A stretch of DNA of 64,000 nucleotides from Lysobacteraceae bacterium (GCA_028870665.1 JAGWPB010000003.1:1-64000); one strand, 5' to 3'. Numbered from the stretch's first letter, positions 31,054 through 42,279 are shown. Program-made: numbers and translations. The notes: generated from the letters alone by a model not told the origin.

Positions 31054-31635
31054 TCAGCCGCGCACCACCGCGTAGTCGCGTGCATCCTCGCGCCAGCGCG
31101 GCGCGGCACGGATCGCCGGCAGCACGTCCTCGGGCGCGGCCACGCGTTGCCACATCGCGACGTGCTCGGGATTCATGAAACGCGCCGCGATGACTTGCTT
31201 CAGGAAGGCCTCCAGCGGCGCGTAGAACCCCAGCGTATCGAGCAGGATGATCGGGTTGAAGTACAGCCCGAGGCGCTTGAGCGTGATCGCCTCGAACAGC
31301 TCCTCCAGCGTGCCGCAGCCGCCGGGCAGCGCGATGACCGCGTCGGAACCGGTCAGCAGGCGGTGCTTGCGCTCGCGCATGTCTTCGACCAACTCGAGTC
31401 GCGTGAGCCCCGCATGGCCCCATTCCAGATCGGCCATGAAGCGCGGCAGGATGCCGATCACCTCGCCGCCGCGCGCCAGCGCACCGTCGGCCAGCGCGCC
31501 CATCGAGCCCGTCGAGCCGCCGCCGTAGACCACGCTGCAGCCGGCTTCGGCCAGCCGTTCGCCCAGCTGCCGCGCCGCGGCGCGATAGGCCGGATCGGTC
31601 TGCTCGCTGGACGCGCAATAGACGCAGATACGCAT
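31054..31635 (-). CDS. LOG family protein (TIGR00730 type)
   Basis: VVYGGGSTGSMGALADGALARGGEVIGILP; ALPGGCGTLEELFEAIT. Confidence 0.9.
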   Translation of the reverse strand: MRICVYCASSEQTDPAYRAAARQLGERLAEAGCSVVYGGGSTGSMGALADGALARGGEVIGILPRFMADLEWGHAGLTRLELVEDMRERKHRLLTGSDAVIALPGGCGTLEELFEAITLKRLGLYFNPIILLDTLGFYAPLEAFLKQVIAARFMNPEHVAMWQRVAAPEDVLPAIRAAPRWREDARDYAVVRG

Positions 31636-31697
31636 GGACGGCTTCCCTTGGTCGCAGCAAAGATCAGTTTAGCGGCTGCACCGGAGTCGCGGCAGTG

Positions 31698-32246
31698 TCA
31701 TTGCACCCGCGCCGGCGCGTCGAGCAGCACCGCACCGCGAAACTCCTGGCGGCCGTCGGCGCGCCCCAGCGCATGGCGCGTCAGCGGATCCGGTCCCTGC
31801 CAGTCGCCGGACAGCCGGCGCAGCGCGATCAGCGCGCGCACCAGTACGGCGAACGCTGCTGCGAGGTGTCGATAAAGCGTCGCCAGCGCCGCGCGCACGT
31901 GCTCGGCTTCGGCCGTATAGGCGGCGATGCCGAGATCGAGGAAATAGCCTGACGATACGCGTCGCCGCAGCGCCTGCTCGGGGAACAGGCCGGCGATCAG
32001 CAGGCAGCGATCACCGGTCTCGCGCAGCGCCTGTTCGCGTTGACTGCCGCGATGCAGCAGCGCTTCGAGGTAATCGAGCGCGAGCACGCGTGCGCCCAGA
32101 CCGGCGTCGTCAAGATGCCGCATCAGCAAGAACACGAGGTAACTCTCCAGTTCCTCATCGAGCACAACGCCCGCCCGTTGCGCCGACTCGCGCACCAGAT
32201 CGCGCCACAGGGCAGGGGCGTTCTCGCTGAGGATGCTGGCGGTCAT
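31698..32246 (-). CDS. Conserved hypothetical protein
   Basis: MTASILSENAPALWRDLVRESAQRAGVVLDEELESYLVFLLMRHL...; no recognised motif. Confidence 0.6.
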   Translation of the reverse strand: MTASILSENAPALWRDLVRESAQRAGVVLDEELESYLVFLLMRHLDDAGLGARVLALDYLEALLHRGSQREQALRETGDRCLLIAGLFPEQALRRRVSSGYFLDLGIAAYTAEAEHVRAALATLYRHLAAAFAVLVRALIALRRLSGDWQGPDPLTRHALGRADGRQEFRGAVLLDAPARVQ

Positions 32247-32424
32247 GCACGTGCTCCGGGTCGCGGCATCGGCACCTTCCATATATCGATCCGCAGCTCG
32301 ATGCAATGGCGATTTGCCGGGCCGCGCTGACGGCGCCGCAAGAAAAGCGCCGGCGGGAGCCGGCGCGAAGGTGTCACTACGTTGGAGAGGACTGGGCGAC
32401 TCCGTGCGCGCCGCACTCGGAAAC

Positions 32425-33215
32425 GGTCAGAACCGCACCCTGACGCCGGCCTGGAAGTACCGGCCCACGATGCCCTGCTGCTGGTAGGCGGGGTTGTAGT
32501 TCGCGCCCGCGCCCGCGTAATCGATCGGATCGAGGCCCGGACCGCGATCGAACAGGTTCCGGATGCCTCCGACAGGTCCACGCCCTTGGTGATCAGCGAG
32601 TTGGCGTTGACGTAGGGCGAAGACACGATCAGCGGTCGTGCCGGCGCGTTCGGGAACGCCGGATCGATGTTGTCCGGCGTCTGCCGATAGCCCGCGGGAA
32701 CGGGTTGCCCGGCGAAGTAGGCATTCAATGCCGTGGACGCCGGCGCCACCGAGATGACATTGGTCTTCTTGATGTTGCAGTCGTCGATGATGGCGCCGAG
32801 ATCGTGCAGCGGCTGCAGGATCACGCCCGGCGTGTAGCGGGTGGACTCCTCCGGTTTGATGCCGGGGTTGGCCGTGCTCTGGATGCCCAGGGCGTAAGGC
32901 AGCGTGTCGGTGTCGTTGCCATGAGCCGCGGCAAAGGCCGTCGGCAGTGTCTCGGTGACGAAGCCCAGCGTCTGGCTGGAGCCGTTCGCGGCGAAGCTCG
33001 GCGCCTTGAAGCCCTTCGGGCAGGTCGCGCGGAACGCGACCTGCCCGATCGGCTGCCGCTGGATGCCTGCGGCTGGCGAGAAGTTGGTGCCGAAGTCCGA
33101 GTAATCGTCGAAACGACCGGAGACGTTCGCCGTCAGCGTATCCAGCAGCGGCATCCGGAACTGGCCGTACACGGCATTCGCAAAGTATCCATACGAGCCG
33201 TAGGGAGCACGCCCG
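32425..33215 (-). pseudogene. TonB-dependent receptor remnant (5'-truncated, internally deleted, frameshifted)
   Basis: LTANVSGRFDDYSDFGTNFSPAAGIQRQPIGQVAFRATCPKGFKAPSF in one frame; terminal GGIRNLFDRGPGLDPIDYAGAGANYNPAYQQQGIVGRYFQAGVRVRF* in another. Confidence 0.82.
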
Positions 33216-33247
33216 CAAAAAGGCCGGCACAGGGCCGGCCCTTTTGC
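33215..33247. terminator. Bidirectional-type intrinsic terminator downstream of rho
   Basis: gcaaaaaggccggc-acagg-gccggcccttttgc with flanking A/T tracts. Confidence 0.8.
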
Positions 33248-33267
33248 GTGCAGCGCGGGAGCCTGGA

Positions 33268-34848
33268 TCAGCGCTTCATCGCCGAGAAGAACTCGTCGTT
33301 GGTCTTGGTGTTCTTCATCTTGTCGAGCATGAACTCCATCGCCGCCAGCTCGTCCATCGGATGCAGCAGCTTGCGCAGGATCCAGACCTTCTGCAGCAGG
33401 TCGGCGTCGATCAGAAGTTCCTCGCGGCGGGTGCCGGAGCGATTGATGTTGATCGCCGGATAGACGCGCTTCTCGCCGATGCGGCGATCGAGGTGGACCT
33501 CGGCGTTGCCGGTGCCCTTGAACTCCTCGTAGATCACCTCGTCCATCTTGCTGCCCGTGTCGATCAGGGCGGTGGCGAGAATGGTCAGCGACCCACCCTC
33601 CTCGACGTTGCGCGCCGCACCGAAGAAGCGCTTGGGACGCTGCAGCGCGTTGGCGTCGACACCGCCGGTCAGCACCTTGCCGGAGCTGGGCACCACGGTG
33701 TTGTAGGCGCGCGCGAGGCGGGTGATCGAGTCGAGCAGGATCACCACGTCCTTCTTGTGCTCGACCAGGCGCTTGGCGCGCTCGATCACCATCTCGGCGA
33801 CCTGCACGTGGCGCACCGCGGGCTCGTCGAAGGTCGAGGAGATGACCTCGGCGCGCACCGAGCGCTGCATCTCGGTGACTTCCTCCGGGCGCTCGTCGAT
33901 CAGCAGGATCATCAAATGCGCGTCGGGATGGTTGTGCACGATCGCCTGGGCGATGTTCTGCAGCATCATCGTCTTGCCGGCCTTGGGCGGCGACACGATC
34001 AGGCCGCGCTGGCCCTTGCCGACCGGTGCGATCAGGTCGAGGATGCGGCCGGTGATGTCTTCGCTGGAGCCGTTGCCGCGTTCCAGATGAAACGCCTTGC
34101 GCGGGAACAGCGGCGTCAGGTTCTCGAACAGGATCTTGTTCTTCGACGCCTCCGGCGGCTCGCCGTTGATGTCGTCGACCTTGAGCAGGGCGAAGTAGCG
34201 CTCGCCTTCCTTGGGCGGGCGCACGCGGCCGGTGACGTAGTCGCCGGTGCGCAGGTTGAAGCGACGCACCTGGCTCGGGCTGACGTAGACGTCGTCGGGG
34301 CCGGCCAGATAGGACTCGTCGGCACCGCGCATGAAACCGAAGCCGTCCTGCATGATCTCCAGCACGCCTTCGCCCCAGATGCCGCCGCCGCTGCGGGCGT
34401 GGGCCTTGAGGATGTTGAAGATCACGTCCTGCTTGCGCGCGCGGGCGACGCCTTCCTGGATGCCGAGCGATTCGGCCAGCTCCAGCAGCGCCGCGGCCGG
34501 CTTGCGGCGCAGCTCGGTGAGGTTGATCAGGCGCTCGTTCTCGCCTGCGCTGGCGACGTAATCGTCGTCCTCGTCGCGCGGCAGACCGGCCTGCTGGCGC
34601 GACGGGCCGCCACCTGCGTTGGGATTGCCGTTGCCCGGCTGACGCTCGCCGCGATCGTTGCGGTCATTGCGGCCGCGGCGGCGGCCGTGACGATCGCGGT
34701 TGTTGCGGTCGCGCTGTTCGCGCGCCGCCGGCGCAGTGCCTTCGGTCGGGGCGGACGGCTCGCCGGTTGCCGCAGGGCGTGGCGCTTCGACAGCGGTTTC
34801 GGCCGGGCGCGCGGGCGCGGCATGGTCTTTCACTTCGGTATCTGACAC
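33268..34848 (-). CDS. rho: Transcription termination factor Rho with N-terminal low-complexity extension
   Basis: [52 protein letters not shown]. Confidence 0.96.
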   Translation of the reverse strand: MSDTEVKDHAAPARPAETAVEAPRPAATGEPSAPTEGTAPAAREQRDRNNRDRHGRRRGRNDRNDRGERQPGNGNPNAGGGPSRQQAGLPRDEDDDYVASAGENERLINLTELRRKPAAALLELAESLGIQEGVARARKQDVIFNILKAHARSGGGIWGEGVLEIMQDGFGFMRGADESYLAGPDDVYVSPSQVRRFNLRTGDYVTGRVRPPKEGERYFALLKVDDINGEPPEASKNKILFENLTPLFPRKAFHLERGNGSSEDITGRILDLIAPVGKGQRGLIVSPPKAGKTMMLQNIAQAIVHNHPDAHLMILLIDERPEEVTEMQRSVRAEVISSTFDEPAVRHVQVAEMVIERAKRLVEHKKDVVILLDSITRLARAYNTVVPSSGKVLTGGVDANALQRPKRFFGAARNVEEGGSLTILATALIDTGSKMDEVIYEEFKGTGNAEVHLDRRIGEKRVYPAININRSGTRREELLIDADLLQKVWILRKLLHPMDELAAMEFMLDKMKNTKTNDEFFSAMKR

Positions 34849-35175
34849 GAACGGGCCTCGCAGCAGCGTGGCAAAGAGGGAGGCGAGCGGGAAGGAGCAA
34901 CGCAGGGCGAAACCGGAAGGTTCGCAGACGCTCGAGCCGTCAATCTAGCACTGCTCTCGTACCGCGTCCATCGCTTCGCAATCCCTGCCAGGTTGCCACG
35001 GCCGGGGATCACGGCAGGCCGACGGGCGGCGGATGGACGGCGGTCGGGTCTGTGTCGGTGCGCATGTCGATGCAGTCGGCCTTGCTGTCGCACCGATGCG
35101 CCGCCTGATCGTGTCAGGCCGCCGGTGCGACCGACCGCGGGAGGGCATGCTCTCGGGTCGCCGGGGCCGGGTCGC

Positions 35176-35502
35176 CTAAAGCGCGTGATCGATCATCTGG
35201 GTGATGGTGCTCTTGGGTACCGCGCCGAGCTGGGTGGCGGCGACCTTGCCGCCCTTGAACACCATCAGCATCGGAATGCTGCGCACGCTGTAGGCGATCG
35301 CGGTCTTCTGGTTCTGGTCGACATCGAGCTTGGCGATCCGCACGCGACCCTGGTAGTCCCTGGCGATTTCCTCGAGCGTCGGCGCGATCGCGCGGCAGGG
35401 GCCGCACCAGGTAGCCCAGAAATCCACCAGCACCGGCTGCTCGGACTGCAGCACCTGGGCTTCGAAATCGGCATCGGAAACGTGCGTGATCAGATCGCTC
35501 AC
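35176..35502 (-). CDS. trxA: Thioredoxin
   Basis: VLVDFWATWCGPCRAIAPTLEEIA. Confidence 0.96.
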   Translation of the reverse strand: MSDLITHVSDADFEAQVLQSEQPVLVDFWATWCGPCRAIAPTLEEIARDYQGRVRIAKLDVDQNQKTAIAYSVRSIPMLMVFKGGKVAATQLGAVPKSTITQMIDHAL

Positions 35503-35685
35503 CGGGGTTCTCCATGGGGGCGCTTGCGGCGCGGTCGCCGCAGCAGGCGGGTTCGGTTAGACTGCGCGTCCCGCAATTGCGGCGGCGTCGCTGGGGCCAA
35601 GCCGAGAGGCTGTTTCTCATTCCAGCGCAATCCAGCGTGCGATTCAAGCGCAGCGTCCGCTGCCGGCACGCCTTGTTGACTCCCC

Positions 35686-37440
35686 ATGGCCGAACACGTA
35701 CTCACCGACACCTTCTTCGAACAATTCGACCTGCACCCGCTGCTGCAACGCGGGCTTGCCGATTGCGGTTTCACCCGCTGCACGCCGATCCAGGCCCTGA
35801 GCCTGCCGCCGGCGCTGAGCGGGCGCGACGTCGCCGGCCAGGCGCAGACCGGCACCGGCAAGACCTGCGCCTTCCTGGTCGCGGCGATGAACCGGCTGCT
35901 GACCACGCCGGCGCTCGCCGCGCGTCGCAGCGAGGATCCGCGCGCGCTGGTGATCGCGCCGACCCGCGAGCTGGCGATCCAGATCGAGAAGGACGCGCGC
36001 GCCATCGGCCGTCACACCGGTCTGCGCCTGGCGCTGATCTACGGCGGCGTCGACTATGACAAGCAACGCCAGCTGCTCAAGGACGGCTGCGACATCATCA
36101 TCGCCACGCCGGGACGACTGCTCGACTACTACAAGCAGCATGTGTTCAGCCTCGGCACCGTCGAGGTGATGGTGATCGACGAAGCCGACCGCATGTTCGA
36201 TCTCGGCTTCATCGCCGATGTGCGCTACCTGTTCCGGCGCCTGCCGGCGCGCGAGCAGCGCCAGGTGATGCTGTATTCGGCCACGCTCAGCTATCGCGTG
36301 CTCGAACTGGCCTACGAGCATATGAACAGCCCGGAAAAGGTGATCGTCGAAAGCGAGCACGTCACCGCCGATCGCGTTCGTCAGCACATCTTCTTTCCCG
36401 CCAAGGAAGAGAAGATTCCGCTGCTGCTCAACCTGCTGGAGCGACACGGGCCGGCGCGCAGCATCGTCTTCGTGAATACCAAGGCGGCCGCCGAGCGCGT
36501 CAGCGAGCGTCTTGCGCGCCACGGCCTGAAGGTCGGCACGCTGTCCGGGGACGTGCCGCAGAAAAAGCGCGAGACCCTGCTCGGGCGTTTCCAGCGCGGC
36601 GAGATCGAGATGCTGGTCGCCACGGATGTCGCCGCGCGCGGTCTGCATATCGCCGACGTCAGTCACGTGTTCAATTACGACCTGCCACAGGATGCCGAGG
36701 ACTACGTGCACCGGATCGGCCGCACCGCGCGCCTCGGCGCCGAGGGCGACGCGATCAGCTTTGCCTGCGACCTTTATGCGATGGCTCTGCCCGAGATCGA
36801 GACCTACATCGGCCAGAAGATTCCGGTCGAGGCCGTCACCGCCGACCTGCTGAAGCCGGTGCCGGCGCGAGCCCGGGTGGCCCCGCCGGCGGGTGTGACC
36901 GACGACGCCCATGATGCCGACGCGTCGCCGCCGCGTGCACCGCGGCGCGGGGCGGCGACGCGCGGTCGCGGTTCGCCACGACCCGCTGCGACCGGGCCGC
37001 GCAACCCCGCGCGCGTCGCGTCGCCAGTCGTCGCTGCCGACGTGGCCGCAGGCGGGCCACGTGCCGCGGCAGCACCCTCCGGACCGGATCATGGCGCGGC
37101 GACGGCAGCCGATCGCTTCGAAGGCGCGGCGCCTGCGCGCAAGCGTCGCCGCCGTGGCGGTCGCGGCCGTGCCGCGGGTGCTGACGGAGCTGCCGCGCCG
37201 GCGGTCGATGCCGGGACCGGCAGTGCCGCCGCGGCGCCCGTCGCCGCCACACCGCCTGCCGAGGGCGAGCGCCGCCGGCATCGCGGCGGTCGCGGTCGCC
37301 GCGAGGACGCGCCGTCCATCGGTACAGCGCCGCCCACTCCGGCGCCAGGCGCAGGCGCAGCGGCGTCTGCGGCAGTCCCGTCGACGCATGCCAAACCGGG
37401 TTTCTTCCGTCGTATCGGCAGCCTGTTCCATCGGCGTTGA
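35686..37440 (+). CDS. rhlB: ATP-dependent RNA helicase RhlB
   Basis: DEAD-box motifs [34 protein letters not shown]-rich C-tail; divergent from trxA-rho. Confidence 0.92.
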   Translation: MAEHVLTDTFFEQFDLHPLLQRGLADCGFTRCTPIQALSLPPALSGRDVAGQAQTGTGKTCAFLVAAMNRLLTTPALAARRSEDPRALVIAPTRELAIQIEKDARAIGRHTGLRLALIYGGVDYDKQRQLLKDGCDIIIATPGRLLDYYKQHVFSLGTVEVMVIDEADRMFDLGFIADVRYLFRRLPAREQRQVMLYSATLSYRVLELAYEHMNSPEKVIVESEHVTADRVRQHIFFPAKEEKIPLLLNLLERHGPARSIVFVNTKAAAERVSERLARHGLKVGTLSGDVPQKKRETLLGRFQRGEIEMLVATDVAARGLHIADVSHVFNYDLPQDAEDYVHRIGRTARLGAEGDAISFACDLYAMALPEIETYIGQKIPVEAVTADLLKPVPARARVAPPAGVTDDAHDADASPPRAPRRGAATRGRGSPRPAATGPRNPARVASPVVAADVAAGGPRAAAAPSGPDHGAATAADRFEGAAPARKRRRRGGRGRAAGADGAAAPAVDAGTGSAAAAPVAATPPAEGERRRHRGGRGRREDAPSIGTAPPTPAPGAGAAASAAVPSTHAKPGFFRRIGSLFHRR

Positions 37441-37512
37441 CATCGGTGGCGGCGCCGGGGAAGCACCCCTGCCCGGTGATCGCCGGGGCTGGCAGCGGCG
37501 CGTGCGCACGCT

Positions 37513-38223
37513 ATGCTGCCGGCCTCTCCGCAGTCAGCCGCGCCCGTGATCCGTTTCGACCAGGTCAGCAAGCGCTATCCCGGTGGCCATGACGCGCTGA
37601 GCCAGATCAGCTTCGAGCTTGGCGCCGGCGAGATGGCCTTCGTCACCGGCCATTCCGGCGCCGGGAAGAGCACCTTGCTCAAATTGCTGGGTCTGCTCGA
37701 ACGCCCCAGCCGTGGCGCGGTCATGGTCGGGGACGTCCATCTCGGCACGGTGCGCCGGCGCGGCATCCCGCGTCTGCGACGGCAGGTCGGCATGGTCTTT
37801 CAGGACCACCGCCTGCTGATGGATCGCAGCGTGTTCGCGAATGTCGAATTGCCGCTGGTGGTTGCCGGCGTGCCCGCTGCCGAACGCGGCAGGCGCGTAC
37901 GCGCGGCGCTGGAAAAGGTCGGTTTGCTGTCGCACGAGAAAAAATCGCCGCCCGCGCTGTCAGCCGGCGAACAACAACGCGTCGGCATCGCCCGCGCCAT
38001 CGTCGGCAAGCCGCCGCTGCTGATTGCCGACGAGCCCACCGGCAACCTCGATCCCCAGCTGGCGGTGGAAATCATGGGCCTCTTCGCCGAGTTCCAGCAG
38101 GTCGGCACCACGGTCCTGGTCGCCACCCACGACCTGTTCCTGATCAAGCGCATGCGCAAGCGCGTGATCGTGCTGGATCATGGACGGATGGTGGACGATG
38201 TCGCCGCCGCGGAGGTCGTGTGA
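37513..38223 (+). CDS. ftsE: Cell division ATP-binding protein FtsE
   Basis: TGHSGAGKSTLLKLL, LSAGEQQRVGIARAIV, LIADEPTGNLD. Confidence 0.95.
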   Translation: MLPASPQSAAPVIRFDQVSKRYPGGHDALSQISFELGAGEMAFVTGHSGAGKSTLLKLLGLLERPSRGAVMVGDVHLGTVRRRGIPRLRRQVGMVFQDHRLLMDRSVFANVELPLVVAGVPAAERGRRVRAALEKVGLLSHEKKSPPALSAGEQQRVGIARAIVGKPPLLIADEPTGNLDPQLAVEIMGLFAEFQQVGTTVLVATHDLFLIKRMRKRVIVLDHGRMVDDVAAAEVV

Positions 38224-39197
38224 GCAGGCGTCGCGCGCGTCGCGGTGATCCGGTGCCGGCAGCGACGCTGTCGGTGCGCGGGCGCATCGCCGCCTGGCGC
38301 GGGCAGCATGCGTGGAGCCTGCATGCCAGCCTGCAGCGGCTTGCGGCGCATCCGATCGGCACCGCGCTCACGCTGACGGTGATGGGTCTTGCGTTGGCGC
38401 TGCCGCTGGCCTTCTACCTGGCACTGGGCAATCTGCAGCGATTCGGCGCCGCGCTCGGCGAGAGTCAGGCGATCAGCGTGTTTCTCAAGCCCGACCTCGG
38501 CGCGGCGGGGGTGGCGGGGCTGGCCGCGGATCTGCGCGGCCGCACGGACGTCGCCGCGGTGGCCCTGCGCACGCCGCAGCAGGGGTTGGCCGAGCTGTCG
38601 GCGATGCAGGGTTTCGGTCCGGGGCTGGCGATGCTGGCCGACAATCCCCTGCCGTACGTGCTGGTGGTGACGCCGCGCGCGGGTCTGGACGCGCGCGCCG
38701 GCCAGGCATTGGTCGCCGCCCTGCGCGCGCTGCCGGCGGCGGATCGGGTGCAGGACAACAGTGCCTGGCGCGGTCGTCTGGATGCGCTGCTGGCGTTGGG
38801 TCGGCGCGCGGTGCTGCTGCTGGGCGCCCTGCTGGCGCTGGCGGCGCTGCTGGTGGTGGGCAACAGCGTTCGTCAGGATATCCGGGCGCATGCCGAGGAA
38901 GTGGCGGTGTTGCGGCTGGTCGGTGCCAGCTCCGGATTCGTGCGGCGACCGTACCTGTATGCGGGCATCTGCTACGGTTTCGGCAGCGGGGTGGTGGCGG
39001 TCGCGTTGGTGCTGCTGCTGGAGTTGGCCCTGGCCGGTCCGGCCGCCATGCTGGCGACTGCGTGGGGCGGGGGGTTGCGTTTCGCCGGCGTCGCGCCGAG
39101 CCTGTTGCTGGCCGTGCCGTTCGCCGCTGCCCTGCTGGGCTGGCTGGGTGCGCGCATCGCCGGTGCGCGCCATCTGGCCGCGGCCGAGCCGCATTGA
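38220..39197 (+). CDS. ftsX: Cell division protein FtsX
   Basis: Four TM segments; overlaps ftsE stop; FLKPDL and RAHAEEVAVLRLVGAS. Confidence 0.93.
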   Translation: MSRRRARRGDPVPAATLSVRGRIAAWRGQHAWSLHASLQRLAAHPIGTALTLTVMGLALALPLAFYLALGNLQRFGAALGESQAISVFLKPDLGAAGVAGLAADLRGRTDVAAVALRTPQQGLAELSAMQGFGPGLAMLADNPLPYVLVVTPRAGLDARAGQALVAALRALPAADRVQDNSAWRGRLDALLALGRRAVLLLGALLALAALLVVGNSVRQDIRAHAEEVAVLRLVGASSGFVRRPYLYAGICYGFGSGVVAVALVLLLELALAGPAAMLATAWGGGLRFAGVAPSLLLAVPFAAALLGWLGARIAGARHLAAAEPH

Positions 39198-39211
39198 GTC
39201 GCGAGGGTCCG

Positions 39212-40051
39212 ATGGAATCCAGCATCAGCCGCCACATCGCCAGTGACCATCCGCGCGTGCTGGTGGTGGACGGATCGAAAGTCGTGCGGCGCCTGATCGA
39301 GCAGGTGCTGCATGCCGAGCTGAGCGGTGTCAGCGTGATCGGTTGCGGCAGCGGCGCCGAGGCGCGCGCCGCACTGGAGCAGGCGCCGGTGGATTTCGTC
39401 ACGACTGCGCTGCGGCTTCCGGACATGGACGGGCTGGATCTGGCGCGCAGCGTGCGCATGCACGCGCCGCAGGCCTATGTGCCGATCGTGGTGGTTTCGG
39501 GCGACGTCAACGAACGCCTGCAGGCACGTGCGCTGGGCGAGGACGTCACCGACTATTTCGACAAGTCGCTCGGCTTCGGGGCCCTGGCCGAGTTCATCCG
39601 CGGCTATGTGCAGCCGCAGGGGCAGGCGAGCGGCGAGGTGCTGTACGTCGAGGACAGCCGCGTGGTCGCGCTGGCCACCCGGCGAATGCTCGAGAAGCAC
39701 GGGCTGACGGTGCAGCACGTGGTCAGTGTCGAAGACGCGCTGGTCCTGCTCGACGCCGCCAAGGCGGCCGGCAGCGTGGGCGCCGACGTGGTGCTGACCG
39801 ACGTCAACCTGAAGGGCGAGCTGACCGGCGGCGATCTGCTGGCGCGCATCCGCAGCGACTACGGCTATGGCAAGGGCCGGCTGCCGGTTCTGGTGATGAC
39901 CGGCGACGACAATCCGCGCAACCAGGCGGTGCTGCTGCGCGCCGGGGCCAACGATCTGGTGCAGAAACCGATCGAGGAACGGCTGCTGGTCACCAAGCTG
40001 CTGTTCCAGTTGCGCGTCGGCCGCCATCTGCGCGAGCACGCCGGGACGTGA
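39212..40051 (+). CDS. Tandem-receiver response regulator
   Basis: Two REC-like domains: [16 protein letters not shown]... and [18 protein letters not shown]...[15 protein letters not shown]. Confidence 0.85.
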   Translation: MESSISRHIASDHPRVLVVDGSKVVRRLIEQVLHAELSGVSVIGCGSGAEARAALEQAPVDFVTTALRLPDMDGLDLARSVRMHAPQAYVPIVVVSGDVNERLQARALGEDVTDYFDKSLGFGALAEFIRGYVQPQGQASGEVLYVEDSRVVALATRRMLEKHGLTVQHVVSVEDALVLLDAAKAAGSVGADVVLTDVNLKGELTGGDLLARIRSDYGYGKGRLPVLVMTGDDNPRNQAVLLRAGANDLVQKPIEERLLVTKLLFQLRVGRHLREHAGT

Positions 40052-40755
40052 GCGATTCGCGGCTGCGCCTCGAGTCGAGCTGGAAGGCCGCACTCGGCGA
40101 TTACTTCGATCGCCCCGACATGCAGGCTCTGGCTTCATTTCTGCGTGCCGAGAAGGCCGCCGGCAAGCGCATCTATCCGCCCGGTGCGGAGATCTTTGCC
40201 GCGCTCGATGCCACGCCGCTGCCGGCGGTGAAGACGGTGATCCTGGGCCAGGACCCCTATCACGGCCCCGGGCAGGCGCACGGACTTTGCTTTTCGGTGC
40301 GGCCCGGCGTGCCAGTGCCGCCGTCGCTGGCCAACATCTTCGCCGAGATCGAGCGCGATCTCGGCATCGCGCGTCCCGACCACGGCTGCCTGACGTCGTG
40401 GGCGCAGCGCGGCGTGCTGTTGCTCAACGCCGTGCTGACGGTGGAGGACGGTCGTGCCGGTGCGCACCAGGGCAAAGGTTGGGAAGGCTTCACCGATGCC
40501 GTCGTCGATGCTCTCAACCGGCGTCGCGAAGGCGTGGTGTTCCTGCTCTGGGGCAGTTACGCCCAGGCCAAGGGCCGCCTGATCGACCCGCGTCGCCATG
40601 CGGTGCTCAAGGCACCCCATCCCTCGCCGCTGTCGGCCCACCGGGGCTTCATCGGTTGCGGGCATTTCTCGGCCTGTAACCGCTATCTGGATCAGCAAGG
40701 CGCGGCGCCGATCGACTGGTCGCTGCCGCCGCGGAGTGCGCTCACGTCTTGTTGA
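40048..40755 (+). CDS. ung: Uracil-DNA glycosylase
   Basis: [45 protein letters not shown] start overlaps the upstream stop. Confidence 0.95.
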   Translation: MSDSRLRLESSWKAALGDYFDRPDMQALASFLRAEKAAGKRIYPPGAEIFAALDATPLPAVKTVILGQDPYHGPGQAHGLCFSVRPGVPVPPSLANIFAEIERDLGIARPDHGCLTSWAQRGVLLLNAVLTVEDGRAGAHQGKGWEGFTDAVVDALNRRREGVVFLLWGSYAQAKGRLIDPRRHAVLKAPHPSPLSAHRGFIGCGHFSACNRYLDQQGAAPIDWSLPPRSALTSC

Positions 40756-40777
40756 CAAGCTTCCTGTACTATATAGT
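40749..40777 (+). promoter_or_regulatory. Candidate sigma70-like promoter for rpoH
   Basis: TTGTTG (40749-54), 17 bp spacer, TATAGT (40772-77); overlaps the ung stop codon. Confidence 0.45.
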
Positions 40778-40809
40778 TCATGTATTGGCCTCGGGAACCC
40801 TGGGCCGCC

Positions 40810-40836
40810 TTAGCACTCCAATAGGTCGAGTGCTAA
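40810..40836 (+). promoter_or_regulatory. CIRCE element (HrcA operator), perfect consensus
   Basis: TTAGCACTC-CAATAGGTC-GAGTGCTAA matches TTAGCACTC-N9-GAGTGCTAA at all 18 fixed positions. Confidence 0.97.
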
Positions 40837-40864
40837 AATGAACTGAATCGCAGGAGGTCCGTGC

Positions 40865-41722
40865 ATGTCGCAAGCCCTGATTCCCGCCACTTTCCCCGCT
40901 CTGAGCGCGATGGGCAGCATCGATGCCTACATCGGCGCGGTGTACCGCATTCCGGTGCTCAGCGCCGAGGAAGAGCATGCACTCGCCGTGCGCTACCAGA
41001 GCGACGCCGATCTCGAGGCGGCCAAGAAGCTGGTGCTCTCCCACCTGCGTTTCGTGGTGCACGTGGCCCGCGGCTATTCCGGCTACGGCCTGCAGCTGGC
41101 CGATCTGGTGCAGGAAGGCAACATCGGCCTGATGAAGGCGGTCAAGCGCTTCGATCCCGAGCAGGGCGTGCGTCTGGTCAGCTTCGCCGTGCACTGGATT
41201 CGCGCCGAGATGCATGAGTTCATCCTGCGCAACTGGCGCATCGTCAAGGTCGCCACCACCAAGGCGCAGCGCAAGCTGTTTTTCAATCTGCGCAAGTCGA
41301 AAAAGCGCCTGGGCTGGATGAATGCCGAGGAGGTGCGCACGGTGGCCAGGGACCTGGGTGTACCGGTGGCCACGGTGCTGGAGATGGAGTCGCGGCTGAG
41401 CGGCCGCGATGTCGCATTCGACGCCCCCGATGATGCCGACGAGGACGCCAGGCCCTCGCCGGTGGCGTATCTGGTCGATCATTCCGCCGACCCGTACGCC
41501 ACGGTGGCCGAAGCCGATCAGGACGACCGCGACCACGACAGCCTGCACACGGCCATCGAACGTCTCGACGAACGCTCGCGCGACATCATCCAGCGGCGCT
41601 GGCTCAATGAGCCCAAGGCCACGTTGCAGGAGCTGGCCGACGAGTATGGCGTCTCGGCCGAGCGCATTCGCCAGGTCGAGGCCAACGCGATGAAGAAGAT
41701 GCGTGCGCTGTTCGCCGCCTGA
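40865..41722 (+). CDS. rpoH: RNA polymerase sigma factor RpoH (sigma-32)
   Basis: [63 protein letters not shown] (RpoH box region); RBS caggaggtcc. Confidence 0.96.
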   Translation: MSQALIPATFPALSAMGSIDAYIGAVYRIPVLSAEEEHALAVRYQSDADLEAAKKLVLSHLRFVVHVARGYSGYGLQLADLVQEGNIGLMKAVKRFDPEQGVRLVSFAVHWIRAEMHEFILRNWRIVKVATTKAQRKLFFNLRKSKKRLGWMNAEEVRTVARDLGVPVATVLEMESRLSGRDVAFDAPDDADEDARPSPVAYLVDHSADPYATVAEADQDDRDHDSLHTAIERLDERSRDIIQRRWLNEPKATLQELADEYGVSAERIRQVEANAMKKMRALFAA

Positions 41723-41749
41723 CCCGGCTTTTCACGAGCAACCCCCAGC

Positions 41750-41780
41750 GACGGCCTCCCTTGCGGAGGCCGTCGGCTTT
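41750..41780 (+). terminator. Intrinsic terminator after rpoH
   Basis: GACGGCCTCC-cttgc-GGAGGCCGTC then ggcttt. Confidence 0.75.
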
Positions 41781-42279
41781 GGTGGCATCGCTTCCGGGCC
41801 AGGGAGGCATCACGTCGCGACAGGCGTTGTGCCTGAGCATGCCATTACGACACGGTTACGGTTCGGATAATTCGACTTAACGATAAAGCAACAGTCATGG
41901 AACGGCCTTACGTTAGGCCCCTGAGTCGTCGACCGAGACGTGGATCCCGATGATCCCGGCCTGCACACCCATCGCCCTGCCGCGGATGCCCGCGCGCGGG
42001 CGCGTGGCGGTGCATGCCGTGGTGCGCATCGCGCCGCCGCTGCGGGCGACCGCCCGGCCGTGGCCAACGCCATCGGGAGCGAGGCGACGCACGGGTCGAG
42101 CCACCGCAGTCCGGTCGCGGGGCCGGGCCTGCGAGGGGCTGCTCTACCCGGATGTGCGGATGTCGCTGGCCATGACCACAAGTCAGGACGAACGCGTGCG
42201 AGTGCATTTGCGTGGATCAGTTTGACCTGAAAACCCGATACAGCGCCGGTTCCGATTTCTTCAACTTCAGGAGGGATTT

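Noticed and set aside
30967-31875. 302-aa + strand ORF opposite the LOG gene
   Set aside because: The opposite strand carries a clear LOG protein with PGGxGTxxE; this frame is antisense.
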